In this document: piece after piece, positions 1 through 8,192 of the stretch | How the letters are laid out: every line of letters begins with the position of its first letter | Position numbering within the stretch: the stretch's first letter is position 1 | Assembly: GCF_902497555.1 (NCBI RefSeq) | Contig: NZ_CABVGP010000001.1 | Coordinates: 1,964,501-2,028,500, forward strand | Origin: Amycolatopsis camponoti | GTDB lineage: Bacteria > Actinomycetota > Actinomycetes > Mycobacteriales > Pseudonocardiaceae | DNA: 64,000 bases | Direction: 5' to 3' | Program-made: the position numbers and the translations under genes | Notes under the pieces: model-generated | The model's input: only the letters and a program-made list of their open reading frames with translations | Databases searched by the model: none | What the model was told of the DNA's origin: nothing

Positions 1-279
1 GTCCTCTGGGCGGAGGCGTGGCGCGAAGCGGGCCGCGCCGGCGTGGCGGTGGTGCGCGAGACGTGGCAGCCGGGCCCGGGCCCACTGGCGGAGGCTCAGG
101 CAGTGCTGGCCGAGGCCGGGCTCCCGGGAACGCCGAAGGTCTGGCGCAACCGCTTGACGCAGGGAGAGCTGCAACTGCGCTACGGCCAGGACGCCCGCTG
201 GTACCGCTTCATCCGAGTAGGCACGGAGTGGCGCCTGGACGGCCCACCTTCGGCAAGCCCGGTGGACCTGGCGTACTGA
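1..279 (+). CDS. C-terminal end of a protein truncated by the window edge
   Basis: An open frame enters from before base 1 and stops at 277-279, giving about 92 residues with no start inside the window. The visible part contains LWAEAWREAG near its beginning and LRYGQDARWYRF in the middle. These recall the C-terminal part of actinobacterial SWIM zinc-finger proteins, but no zinc ligands are visible, so the family call is tentative. An internal GTG at 43 could start a 78-residue peptide, but the frame stays open and similarly composed upstream, so a truncated larger gene is more likely. Confidence 0.5.
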   Translation, partial: VLWAEAWREAGRAGVAVVRETWQPGPGPLAEAQAVLAEAGLPGTPKVWRNRLTQGELQLRYGQDARWYRFIRVGTEWRLDGPPSASPVDLAY

Positions 280-566
280 CCACGGCTGCGACCAGCCGCC
301 AGCCGCCAGCCGCCAGCCGCCCGCCGGATGGCGCGGGCCTGGGTGCCTCACGGTCCCGGTGCCCATGAGACCGACTGCAGGCGCGCACCGCCCGGAGCCC
401 GTGCCGCCGCCCGCAGGATGGCGTGGGCCCGAGCGCACCGAAGGCCGCCTTGGGCTCGCGACCGCCGCCCGCGTACACCCGCCCGGCCGTTGCGCATCGA
501 AGGGCGCCTTGGGCTCGCGACCGTCGACCGGCGGGCACCACCCGGCCGTGGACCTCAGCGCCGCAG
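280..566. repeat. Gene-poor spacer with short direct repeats
   Basis: No convincing gene lies between the truncated first gene and the convergent esterase gene. The segment begins with tandem copies of the heptamer ccagccg near 294-325. It then carries two near-identical 25-base stretches containing ccttgggctcgcgaccg at about 447-463 and 508-524, each followed by a cccggccgt block. The short open frames here are proline/arginine-rich and look like products of GC-rich spacer rather than genes. Confidence 0.55.
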
Positions 567-1805
567 CTACCGGTTCTCGGCCTTCCAGGCGTTGTACGTG
601 AAGTCCAAGAACCGCGCCACACCCCGCACCACATGCGCACTCCGCACGGAAGTGAACACATCGAACGCGTGCTGCGCCCCCGCCAGCTCCGCATACGCCA
701 CCGGCTGACGGGACTTCTCCCGCAACCGCCGCACGAACTCGCGCGCCTCGCGCACCGGCACCAGCGAATCATCCCGTCCGTGGATCACGAAAAACGGCGG
801 CGCCTCCGAAGAAATCCGGTCCAGCGGGGACGCCGCCACATAGTCGTCGAGGTGCCGGACCGGGTCCCGATCCGCCGCGAACACCCGCCGCGCGATCAAG
901 CTCTCCAACCGGTACTGACTCGCCCGGGAACCCGAAGTCGCCGCGAAGTCGTACACCCCGTAGTGCGGCACGCACGCCTGCACGCTCGTGTCGACGTCCT
1001 CGAACTCCGGCTGCAGCGCCGGGTCGTTCTGCGACAACGCCAGCAGGGCCGACAGGTGACCACCCGCCGAACCGCCCGTCACCGCGACGAACCGCGGGTC
1101 GCCGCCGTACGAAGCTATCGAAGAGCGGATCCACGCCAGCGCCTGCTTCGCCGCCACGATGTGCGCCGGCCAGCGGTGCGTCGGCGACAGCGGATAGTTG
1201 ATCGCGACGCACACCCAGCCGCGGCGGGCCAGGTAGCGCATCAGCGGACGGCCCTGCTCCTCCTTGTTGCCGATCACCCACGCGCCGCCGTGGACCTGCA
1301 GCAGCACCGGTGCGCCGGTCACCGGGGACGACGGGCGGTACACGTCCAGCAGGAACCGCTTGCCGCCCGGGGCGTACGCGATGTTGCGGTCGACCCGCAC
1401 GTCCGGCGCGCCCATCCGGAACGGCAGCGCCAGCTCGCCCCACGGCAGGCCCAGGTCCGAACGCCCCAGTTCGGACGCGTAGTCCTCGCCCAGCGCGGAC
1501 TCCAGCGCCTTCTCGATCTCCTCCCGCGCGCCGTGACCCGTCCGGATCAGCGCCGCGAGCCCGGCGGCGGACGCGGCGGCCATCGCCAGCCCCGCCTGCG
1601 TCGAGCGGTCGCGGACGCCGTGGCGGGCCACGTGCACAGCGGCGTCCGCCGCCGTCAAGGCCAGGAACTGGGGCGCGAGCTCCCCGGTCAGCCAGCCCGC
1701 GAAGAACGCCGGGATGGTCGTGGACCGGGCTCGCAACGGGCGGAGCGCGTTCGCGGTGAGGCCGAGCTGGACCGCGCGACGGATCAGGAAATTCGGCTGC
1801 ACCAC
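567..1805 (-). CDS. LipC-like HSL-family esterase/lipase
   Basis: A 412-residue alpha/beta hydrolase of the hormone-sensitive-lipase group, closely resembling mycobacterial LipC in length and layout: a hydrophobic N-terminal third of about 150 residues, then the catalytic domain. Visible motifs are the oxyanion-hole HGGAWV, the nucleophile elbow GGSAGGH, an acid in HGRDDSLVP and a C-terminal His in GAQHAFD, which together form a complete Ser-Asp-His set. Family members hydrolyse short to medium acyl esters and are often cell-wall associated. The chosen start is the GTG at 1805. The gene is divergent from the acyltransferase at 1868, with only 62 bases between them, so the two may share control and act on the same storage-lipid pool (inference). 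Confidence 0.85.
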   Translation of the reverse strand: MVQPNFLIRRAVQLGLTANALRPLRARSTTIPAFFAGWLTGELAPQFLALTAADAAVHVARHGVRDRSTQAGLAMAAASAAGLAALIRTGHGAREEIEKALESALGEDYASELGRSDLGLPWGELALPFRMGAPDVRVDRNIAYAPGGKRFLLDVYRPSSPVTGAPVLLQVHGGAWVIGNKEEQGRPLMRYLARRGWVCVAINYPLSPTHRWPAHIVAAKQALAWIRSSIASYGGDPRFVAVTGGSAGGHLSALLALSQNDPALQPEFEDVDTSVQACVPHYGVYDFAATSGSRASQYRLESLIARRVFAADRDPVRHLDDYVAASPLDRISSEAPPFFVIHGRDDSLVPVREAREFVRRLREKSRQPVAYAELAGAQHAFDVFTSVRSAHVVRGVARFLDFTYNAWKAENR

Positions 1806-1867
1806 TGCGATGATACCGGCGAGTAGTGTAGCGCGCCGCTCACGGGAAGTGGCTTACGCTGATCGGC

Positions 1868-3253
1868 ATGCAGAGACTGAGCGGCCTCGACGCGAGCTTC
1901 CTCTACCTCGAGACGCCGTCCCAGGTCCTGCACGTCTGCGGCCTGCTCGTCCTCGACGGCTCGACCGTCCCCGGCGGCTACACCTTCGCGAAGCTCGCGG
2001 AAAAGCTCGACGAACGCGTCCGGCTGATCCCGGCATTCCGTCGCAAACTGCACAATCCACTCTGGAACATCGGGCATCCCGTGTGGGTCGAGGACGAGGA
2101 CTTCGACCTCGACCACCACGTGCACCGCATCGGCGTGCCGGCCCCCGGCGACCGCACCGAGCTGGCCGACCTGTGCGCGCACATCGCCGGGCAGCAGCTC
2201 GACCGCGCGTACCCGCTCTGGCAGCTGTACGTCATCGAAGGCCTGGCCGACGGCCAGATCGCGGTGCTGCTGAAGATGCACCACGCCAGCGTCGACGGCG
2301 TGAGCGGCGCCAGCCTGATCACCTACCTCGCCGGCCTCGAGCCGGACGCGCCGGCGCCGGAGATCGAGGGACCCCGGAACGCCTCGATGCCTTCGCCGCT
2401 GAAGCTGCTTCGCACCGGCGTCGAAAGCTTCGCGAAACGCCCCGCCGAAATCGCGCGGCTGCTGCCGGACCTGCTGGGCCTCGTGCCGCAGTGGCTCGGG
2501 AAAGCCTTGCAGGGCAAGGGGATGCCGGTCCCGTTCACCGCGCCGCGGACGTCGCTGAACGGCACGATCACCGGCCACCGCAGCGTCGCGTTCGCCCAGC
2601 TCGACCTCGACGAGGTCAAGGACGTGAAGAACGCCTTCGGGGTGACGGTCAACGACGTCGTGCTCGCGCTCGTCGCCGGGGCGCTGCGGGACTTCCTCGC
2701 GGCGCGCGGCGAACTGCCGGAAGACCCGCTGGTCGCGACCGTCCCCGTCTCGGTGCACGACCGGACCGAGCGCGACCACGGCAGCAACAAGGTCTCCGCC
2801 TTCTTCGCGTCACTGCCGACGCACCTGCCCGACCCGGCCGCGCGGGTGTTCTTCCTGGCCGAGGCCAACCGGCTCTCGAAGGACCACCACTACGACATCG
2901 ACGCCGACATGCTCCAGGACTGGGCGCAGTTCTCGGCCGCGACGGCGTTCGGCCTCGCCGTGCGCGCGTACTCGGCGCTGCGGCTGGCCGAGAAGCACCC
3001 GGTGGTGCACAACCTGGTCGTGTCGAACGTGCCCGGCCCGCCGATGCCGCTGTACCTGCTCGGCGCGCGGATCACCGGCTTCTACCCGCTCGGCCCGGTC
3101 TTCCACGGTGCCGGGCTGAACATCACCGTGCTGTCCAACGCCGGCAAGATCCACGTCGGGCTGCTCGGCGCGCGGGAGCTGGTCAAGGACCTCTGGCCGC
3201 TCGCCGACGCGCTCCCGGAGGCGCTGGCCGAGCTGCTCAAGGCCGCGGGCTGA
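1868..3253 (+). CDS. Wax ester synthase/diacylglycerol acyltransferase (WS/DGAT)
   Basis: A 461-residue protein of the Tgs/AtfA family, which uses acyl-CoA to esterify diacylglycerol or long-chain alcohols for intracellular triacylglycerol or wax stores. The N-terminus MQRLSGLDASFLYLE is typical. The catalytic HHxxxDG motif is present as HHASVDG around residue 140, preceded by a PLW motif (YPLWQLYV), and a late SNVPGPP block matches the family's ND/NVPGP motif. Length is normal. It sits divergent from a LipC-like lipase and next to sterol catabolic genes, fitting storage of acyl chains released from steroid degradation (inference). Its 3' end overlaps the convergent gene at 3237 by 17 bases. 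Confidence 0.93.
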   Translation: MQRLSGLDASFLYLETPSQVLHVCGLLVLDGSTVPGGYTFAKLAEKLDERVRLIPAFRRKLHNPLWNIGHPVWVEDEDFDLDHHVHRIGVPAPGDRTELADLCAHIAGQQLDRAYPLWQLYVIEGLADGQIAVLLKMHHASVDGVSGASLITYLAGLEPDAPAPEIEGPRNASMPSPLKLLRTGVESFAKRPAEIARLLPDLLGLVPQWLGKALQGKGMPVPFTAPRTSLNGTITGHRSVAFAQLDLDEVKDVKNAFGVTVNDVVLALVAGALRDFLAARGELPEDPLVATVPVSVHDRTERDHGSNKVSAFFASLPTHLPDPAARVFFLAEANRLSKDHHYDIDADMLQDWAQFSAATAFGLAVRAYSALRLAEKHPVVHNLVVSNVPGPPMPLYLLGARITGFYPLGPVFHGAGLNITVLSNAGKIHVGLLGARELVKDLWPLADALPEALAELLKAAG

Positions 3254-3734
3254 GCACCACGACCGGGATCTCCCGGTCGGTCCAGGCCTGGTACTTCGCG
3301 AAGTCCGCGTACAGGTCCACCAGCCGCGGCCAGAGATCGGCGCGCTCTTCCGGCGAGGCCACCCGCGCCGTCACGAGCACGTCCCGCCGGCCCCTGAGGT
3401 GGATGCGGGTCTCGGGGTGCGCCAGCAGGTTCCGGTACCACTGCGGGTGCTTCGGCAGCCCGCCCTGGGAACCGACGATGACGACGTCCTCGCCGGAGCT
3501 CAGGTAGAGCAGCGGCGTCGTGAACAGCCGGCCGGACTTGCGGCCGCGGTGCTCCAGCAGCAGCGTCGGCACCGGCTTGCGGAACCCGGCCCCGACCCGC
3601 CACTTGCCGCCGACGCGGCCGCCGGTCAGCTTGAACACCGCCACCTGGGCTTTCGCCCCGTACTTCATGACCTTCGCCGTCACCGGCGAGTCGAGGCCGT
3701 CGGGCTTCTGGTCCGGCAGGCTGAAGCGTCCCAT
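3237..3734 (-). CDS. Ddn-type deazaflavin (F420)-dependent nitroreductase family protein
   Basis: A 165-residue small split-barrel protein with the family signature: a stretch around TLLLEHRGRKSGRLFTTPL, then GEDVVIVGSQGG and PQWYRNLLAHP. Family members use reduced F420 to reduce quinones or nitro compounds, often at the membrane; the substrate here is unknown. The ATG at 3734 was chosen because a purine-rich AAGGAA lies just upstream and because it overlaps the stop of the preceding hydrolase gene by one base (TGATG), implying translational coupling. A longer reading of the same frame upstream is arginine-rich and overlaps the hydrolase gene, so it was discarded. Confidence 0.88.
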   Translation of the reverse strand: MGRFSLPDQKPDGLDSPVTAKVMKYGAKAQVAVFKLTGGRVGGKWRVGAGFRKPVPTLLLEHRGRKSGRLFTTPLLYLSSGEDVVIVGSQGGLPKHPQWYRNLLAHPETRIHLRGRRDVLVTARVASPEERADLWPRLVDLYADFAKYQAWTDREIPVVVLSPRP

Positions 3735-4606
3735 CACGGGTTCCTTCCTCGGAGGGAGTGGACGGCGGCGAGCAGGGCGGGCACCCAGCGGTCGGCGGCG
3801 AGCACGCAGGCGGCGTGCCCGGCCTCGACCTCGTAGGTCGCGGCACCGGGGATGCGGTGGGCCAGCGATCGCTGGTGGTCGGGGGCGATGAACCGGTCCC
3901 GGGTGGTCACGACGACGGCCGCGGGCAGCCGCAGGGCGGGGAGCCAGCGCGTCGAGTCGAACCGGCCGATCTCGTCGACGGCGACCGCGATCTCCCACGG
4001 CGTGGTCGACCGGAACTCCCGCAGCCCCCACCGGTAGTCCTCGACGCGCTCACGCGGGACGGCGGCGGCCACGGCCGGCAGCCTGACGCGCTGGCGCAGC
4101 TGCCGCAGTGTCCGGCCGAACACGTCGAGCGCGACGCTCTGGCGCAGCCCGCGCCGGAAGTTGCTCGCGGTCGAGCACAGCACCAGTCCGGTAACACGTT
4201 CTGGTTCGGCGCGGGCGACGAGCTGAGCGACCATCCCGCCCATCGAGTACCCGGCGAGCGCGAACCGCCCGATGCCGAGCGCGTCCGCCACGGCGGTGAC
4301 GTCCCCGGCGCAGTCGGCGAGCCGGAACCGCGGCGACCGGATGCCCCGGCCGTGCCACCGCTGGTCGAACACGACGACGCGGTGGTCGCGCGCGAGCCGG
4401 TCGAGCGCCGGGTACCAGGTCAGCAAGCCCGTGCAGGCCACCGAATGCAGCAGGACGAGCGCGGGCGCGTCGCGCGGGCCGACGTCGGTGACCACGGTCG
4501 TCCCGCGCCCGGGCAGCTCGAGGGGGACCGGGTCGGGCACGCCGGCGGTCGGGGGCACGGTGATCCGCCGGCGGCGCCGCGCGCCACTCGGTCCGGTCAC
4601 CGCCAC
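3734..4606 (-). CDS. Alpha/beta-fold hydrolase
   Basis: A 290-residue alpha/beta hydrolase with LLHSVACTG (oxyanion region), FDQRWHGRG, the nucleophile elbow GYSMGGM and a C-terminal GHAACV His. The acid is probably the Asp of TTRDRF. The frame is open upstream to 4705, but the GTG at 4606 is preferred because GGAGGAG lies 5 bases upstream. That start also leaves the KstR-type site at 4655-4668 in a non-coding promoter. The gene is divergent from the igr-type operon, so the shared KstR site may control both. The substrate is unknown; hydrolysis of a steroid-derived ester or lactone is only a guess. Confidence 0.8.
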   Translation of the reverse strand: MAVTGPSGARRRRRITVPPTAGVPDPVPLELPGRGTTVVTDVGPRDAPALVLLHSVACTGLLTWYPALDRLARDHRVVVFDQRWHGRGIRSPRFRLADCAGDVTAVADALGIGRFALAGYSMGGMVAQLVARAEPERVTGLVLCSTASNFRRGLRQSVALDVFGRTLRQLRQRVRLPAVAAAVPRERVEDYRWGLREFRSTTPWEIAVAVDEIGRFDSTRWLPALRLPAAVVVTTRDRFIAPDHQRSLAHRIPGAATYEVEAGHAACVLAADRWVPALLAAVHSLRGRNP

Positions 4607-4654
4607 CGAAGCTCCTCCGCGGGGGTTGCCGTGCAGGGTGTTTCCGGTTAAGAC

Positions 4655-4668
4655 TAGAACAGGTTTCA
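4655..4668. promoter_or_regulatory. KstR-type operator, igr operon/hydrolase intergenic
   Basis: The 14-mer tagaacaggtttca matches the KstR consensus TNNAACNNGTTNNA at every defined position. It lies 27 bases upstream of the GTG of chsE1 and 49 bases from the chosen start of the divergent hydrolase. KstR is the cholesterol-responsive TetR repressor of actinobacterial sterol genes (established for Mycobacterium and Rhodococcus); binding here is inferred. Confidence 0.85.
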
Positions 4669-4694
4669 GTATTGCGTCGACCCGGAGGGCGGGC

Positions 4695-5750
4695 GTGGAC
4701 TTCACCCTTGACGATACGCAGGCGGAGATCGCCGCCCTCGCCGCGAAAGTGCTCGGCGCGGCCGACGACCCCTGGCACGCGCTGGCCTCGTCCGGCCTGC
4801 TGGCCCTCGCCCTGCCGCCCGACCTGGAGGGCGACGGCCTGGGTGTCGCGGAGATCGCGCAGGTCCTGACCGAGGTCGGCCGCGCCGCCGCGCCCGTGCC
4901 CGCCTACGCCGCTCTCGCACTGGGCGTGCTGCCGATCGAGACCCTCGGCACGCCGCAGCAACGCGCGCGGCTGCTGCCGCCGGTCGCCGCGGGGGAGGCG
5001 CTGCTCACCGCGGCCCTGCACGAGCCGTCCGCCCCGCTCGTCGCCGAGCCCGCGACGACCGCGCGGGCCCGCGACGGGAAATGGCTGCTCGACGGCGTGA
5101 AGACGGCGGTCCCGTCGGCGAGCGAAGCCACCCGGATCCTGACCCCCGTGTCCACCCCGCACGGCACCGCCGTCTACCTGGTCGACCCGCACGCCGACGG
5201 CGTCACGCTGGTCCCGTCGCCCACCTCGGCCGGGACGCCGGAGTACACCGTGCGGCTGGACGACGTCGCCGTCGAGGAGACCGACCTCCTGTTCGACCGG
5301 GGCGCCGTCGCGGCGCTGCACCGGTTCGCGCTCGCCGGCGCGCTCGCGGTCGGGGACGGCCTCCTGGCCGGGGCTCTCGCCCTGACGGTGAAGCACGTCG
5401 GCGAACGCACCCAGTTCGGCCGGCCGCTGGCGACGTTCCAGGCGGTGGCGGGCCAGATCGCCGACGTCTACGTCGCCGCGCGGACCGTCCACCTGGCCGT
5501 GACGTCCGCGGTGTGGCGGCTCGCGTCCGGCCTCGACGCGGACGCCGACCTGGACATCGCCGCGTACTGGTTCGCGCAGGAGGCACCCCAGGCGCTCGCG
5601 ACCTGCCACCACCTGCACGGCGGCGTCGGCGTCGACGAAACCTATCCGCTGCACCGGTATTCGTCGGCGGTGAAGGACCTCGGCCGGGCGCTCGGCGGTG
5701 CCACGCACCGGCTCGGCAGGCTCGGCGAACGAGTGGCGGGGGCGAGCTGA
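4695..5750 (+). CDS. chsE1: Acyl-CoA dehydrogenase ChsE1 (FadE28-type)
   Basis: A 351-residue acyl-CoA dehydrogenase subunit, shorter than canonical ACADs (about 380) and rich in Ala/Leu, as expected for FadE28 (339 residues in M. tuberculosis). With ChsE2 it should form the alpha2beta2 heterotetramer that dehydrogenates the three-carbon steroid side-chain CoA thioester. The conserved C-terminal ACAD stretch ERTQFGRPLATFQ and HHLHGGVGVDETYPLHRY are present. GTG 4695 starts VDFTLDDTQAEI. The gene is first in a five-gene run with overlapping ends (chsE1-chsE2-chsH2-chsH1-ltp2), the gene order of the M. tuberculosis igr operon but without cyp125 in front. The stop overlaps the ATG of chsE2 by one base. 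Confidence 0.9.
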   Translation: MDFTLDDTQAEIAALAAKVLGAADDPWHALASSGLLALALPPDLEGDGLGVAEIAQVLTEVGRAAAPVPAYAALALGVLPIETLGTPQQRARLLPPVAAGEALLTAALHEPSAPLVAEPATTARARDGKWLLDGVKTAVPSASEATRILTPVSTPHGTAVYLVDPHADGVTLVPSPTSAGTPEYTVRLDDVAVEETDLLFDRGAVAALHRFALAGALAVGDGLLAGALALTVKHVGERTQFGRPLATFQAVAGQIADVYVAARTVHLAVTSAVWRLASGLDADADLDIAAYWFAQEAPQALATCHHLHGGVGVDETYPLHRYSSAVKDLGRALGGATHRLGRLGERVAGAS

Positions 5751-6904
5751 TGCACGTCGAGCTGACCGCGGCGCAGAAGGCGCTGCGTGCCGAACTGCGC
5801 GACTACTTCGCCGGGCTGATCAGCCCGGAAGAACGCCAGGCGATGCTGCGCGAGCGGCACGGCCCGGTGTTCCGCGAGATCGTCCGCCGGATGGGCCGCG
5901 ACGGGCGGCTCGGCGTCGGCTGGCCGGTCGAGTACGGCGGGCAGGGCTTCGGCGGCATCGAGCAGCACCTGTTCGTCGACGAGGCCGCGCGCGCCGACGT
6001 CCAGCTGCCGTCGGTGACGCTGCAGACCGTCGGGCCGACGCTGCAGCAGTTCGGCACGGACGAGCAGAAGTCCTTCTTCCTGCCCCGCATCTTGGCCGGT
6101 GAGATCCACTTCGCGATCGGCTACACCGAGCCGGAAGCGGGCACCGACCTCGCGGCGCTTCGGACGACGGCGGTGCGCGACGGCGACGAGTACGTCGTCA
6201 ACGGCCAGAAGATCTTCACCACCGGCGGCCACGACGCGGACTACATCTGGCTCGCCGTGCGGACCGCGCCGGACGCGCCGCGGCACAAGGGCATCTCGAT
6301 CCTCATCATGGACACGAGCGACCCCGGCTACTCGTGGACGCCGATCATCACCTGCGACGGTGCCCACCACGTCAACGCGACGTACTACTCGGACGTTCGC
6401 GTGCCCGTGAACCGCTTGGTGGGCAAGGAGAACGAAGGCTGGCGGCTGATCACGACGCAGCTCAACCACGAGCGCGTCATGCTCGGCCCGGCCGGGCGGA
6501 TCGGCGGGCTGTACGACCGCGTCCGCGCCTGGGCCGCCGCCCACGGCCTGCTCGACCTCGCCGACGTCCGGGCCGTGCTGGCCGACGCCCTGGCGGTGAC
6601 GCGGGTGAACGAGCTGCTGAACTGGCAGGTCGCGGAGTCCGCGGCGAGTGCGCCGGTGGCCGTCGCGGACGCGTCGGCGACGAAGGTGTTCAGCTCGGAG
6701 GTCATCCAGCGCATCGGCCGGAACCTGGAAGAGCTGGTCGGGCGTCACGGCGACCTGGCCGATCCGGACACCGCCGAGCTGGCGGAGTGGCTGGACGTCG
6801 CCGCGAAGCGCAACATCGTGCTGACGTTCGGCGGCGGGGTCAGCGAAATCCAACGGGAGCTGATCGCCTCGATCGGCCTGGGCCTGCCGAGGGTGCCGCG
6901 ATGA
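5750..6904 (+). CDS. chsE2: Acyl-CoA dehydrogenase ChsE2 (FadE29-type)
   Basis: A 384-residue ACAD very close to M. tuberculosis FadE29, down to the C-terminus LPRVPR. Motifs include YTEPEAGTDLA (residues 125-135), NGQKIFTTG (151-159), KENEGWRLIT and NHERVMLGPAG. Glu241 in that last stretch sits where isovaleryl-type ACADs place the catalytic base (inference). It is the partner of ChsE1; established work shows the two FadEs form one heterotetramer. Start ATG 5750 overlaps the chsE1 stop (TGATG), and the stop overlaps chsH2 (ATGA), so production is probably stoichiometric. Confidence 0.95.
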   Translation: MHVELTAAQKALRAELRDYFAGLISPEERQAMLRERHGPVFREIVRRMGRDGRLGVGWPVEYGGQGFGGIEQHLFVDEAARADVQLPSVTLQTVGPTLQQFGTDEQKSFFLPRILAGEIHFAIGYTEPEAGTDLAALRTTAVRDGDEYVVNGQKIFTTGGHDADYIWLAVRTAPDAPRHKGISILIMDTSDPGYSWTPIITCDGAHHVNATYYSDVRVPVNRLVGKENEGWRLITTQLNHERVMLGPAGRIGGLYDRVRAWAAAHGLLDLADVRAVLADALAVTRVNELLNWQVAESAASAPVAVADASATKVFSSEVIQRIGRNLEELVGRHGDLADPDTAELAEWLDVAAKRNIVLTFGGGVSEIQRELIASIGLGLPRVPR

Positions 6905-7809
6905 ACATCCGAGAAGCCGCCGAAGAGATCGCCGCCCGCGGGGAGTGCGCGCCGCGGAAGGCGCGCGACCCGGTGAACCAGGCCATGGTGAACAACTGGG
7001 TCGAGGCGATCGGCGACGACAACCCGGTGTACACCGACCCGGAGTTCGCCGCGCGGAGCGTCCACAAGGGACTGGTCGCGCCGCCCGCGATGGCCCAGGT
7101 GTGGACGATGGGCGGCCTGAACGCTCCCCGGGGCAGTGACGATCCGCTCGGCCTGATGATGGAGCTGCTCGACGAGGCCGGCTTCACGTCCGTCGTCGCG
7201 ACGAACTCGGAGCAGACCTACCACCGCTACCTGCGTCCCGGCGAACAGGTCGAGGCACGGACGCGGCTGGAGGACGTCGTCGGTCCCAAGAGGACGGCGC
7301 TCGGCGAAGGCTGGTTCGTCACCACGCGGATGACCTGGTACGTCGGCGACGAGGCCGTCGCGGAGATGATGTTCCGCGTCCTCAAGTTCCGCCCGCCCGC
7401 GCCGGAACCGCCGCCGGCGCCGGTGCTGCGCCCGGTGATCAGCCGCGACACGGAGTTCTTCTGGGACGGCCTGCGCGAAGGCGAGCTGCGGATCCAGCGC
7501 TGGGGCGAGACCCTGCGGCACCCGCCCGGGCCGATGCCGCCCGACGGCTCGCTGGACACCAAGCCCGACTACGTCGTCGCGAGCGGGCGCGGGACGGTGT
7601 TCTCGTACGTCGTGCACCACCACCCGCCGGTGCCGGGCAAGGACCTGCCGTTCGTCGTGGCGCTCGTGGAGCTGGAAGAAGGGGTCCGCGTGATGGCCGA
7701 ACTGCTGGACGCCGCACCCGGAGAGGTCCACATCGGACTTCCGGTGGTGGCGGCGTTCGTCCGCGTCGACGACGACCTGACGCTGCCGGCCTGGAAGGTG
7801 GCGCGATGA
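6901..7809 (+). CDS. chsH2: ChsH2: MaoC-like hydratase fused to DUF35
   Basis: A 302-residue two-domain protein: an N-terminal MaoC hot-dog domain (about 1-165) and a C-terminal DUF35 OB-fold domain (about 185-302, ending TLPAWKVAR). It corresponds to Rv3542c. With ChsH1 it hydrates the side-chain enoyl-CoA, and its DUF35 domain is the docking partner that activates the Ltp2 retro-aldolase (established for M. tuberculosis). The usual zinc-ribbon cysteines at the front of DUF35 are not seen here; that stretch reads IQRWGETLRHPPGPM. Four-base overlaps join it to the genes on both sides. Confidence 0.93.
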   Translation: MNIREAAEEIAARGECAPRKARDPVNQAMVNNWVEAIGDDNPVYTDPEFAARSVHKGLVAPPAMAQVWTMGGLNAPRGSDDPLGLMMELLDEAGFTSVVATNSEQTYHRYLRPGEQVEARTRLEDVVGPKRTALGEGWFVTTRMTWYVGDEAVAEMMFRVLKFRPPAPEPPPAPVLRPVISRDTEFFWDGLREGELRIQRWGETLRHPPGPMPPDGSLDTKPDYVVASGRGTVFSYVVHHHPPVPGKDLPFVVALVELEEGVRVMAELLDAAPGEVHIGLPVVAAFVRVDDDLTLPAWKVAR

Positions 7810-8192
7810 CCGTCACCGAAGGGACCGAGCTGCCGACGCTGACGATCGAGGCGACGCCGACGTTCGTCGTCAGCACCGCGCTCGCCACCCGCGACTTCCA
7901 GGACGTGCACCACGACCGCGACGCCGCGATCGAGCGCGGGTCGAAGGACATCTTCCTCAACATCCTCACCGACACCGGCCTGGTGCAGCGGTTCGTGTCC
8001 GCGTGGGCCGGGCCGGAGGCGCTGATCCGGTCGATCAAGATCCGGCTCGGCGTGCCGTGCTACGCCTACGACACGCTGACCTTCACCGGACGGGTGGTTT
8101 CTTCAGCGGGGCGTGACGTCGTCGTCTCGGTGTCCGGAGTGGACAGTCTCGGCGAGCACGTCGCCGGGACCGTGGAGGTGACGCTGCCGTGA
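7806..8192 (+). CDS. chsH1: ChsH1: MaoC-like enoyl-CoA hydratase subunit
   Basis: A 128-residue single hot-dog-fold MaoC protein corresponding to Rv3541c. The hydratase D-x4-H motif is present as DFQDVHHD, with Asp30 and His35, so this subunit probably carries the active site while ChsH2 supplies the structural partner. It acts on the C22-C17 side-chain 2-enoyl-CoA of the steroid. The start ATG overlaps the chsH2 stop, and the stop overlaps the GTG of ltp2 (GTGA). Confidence 0.93.
   Translation: MTVTEGTELPTLTIEATPTFVVSTALATRDFQDVHHDRDAAIERGSKDIFLNILTDTGLVQRFVSAWAGPEALIRSIKIRLGVPCYAYDTLTFTGRVVSSAGRDVVVSVSGVDSLGEHVAGTVEVTLP

Noticed and set aside
3735..4031. N-terminal extension of the F420-dependent reductase gene
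   Set aside because: The extension is arginine-rich, overlaps the hydrolase gene entirely and has no relation to the family, whereas ATG 3734 has a ribosome-binding site and coupling.
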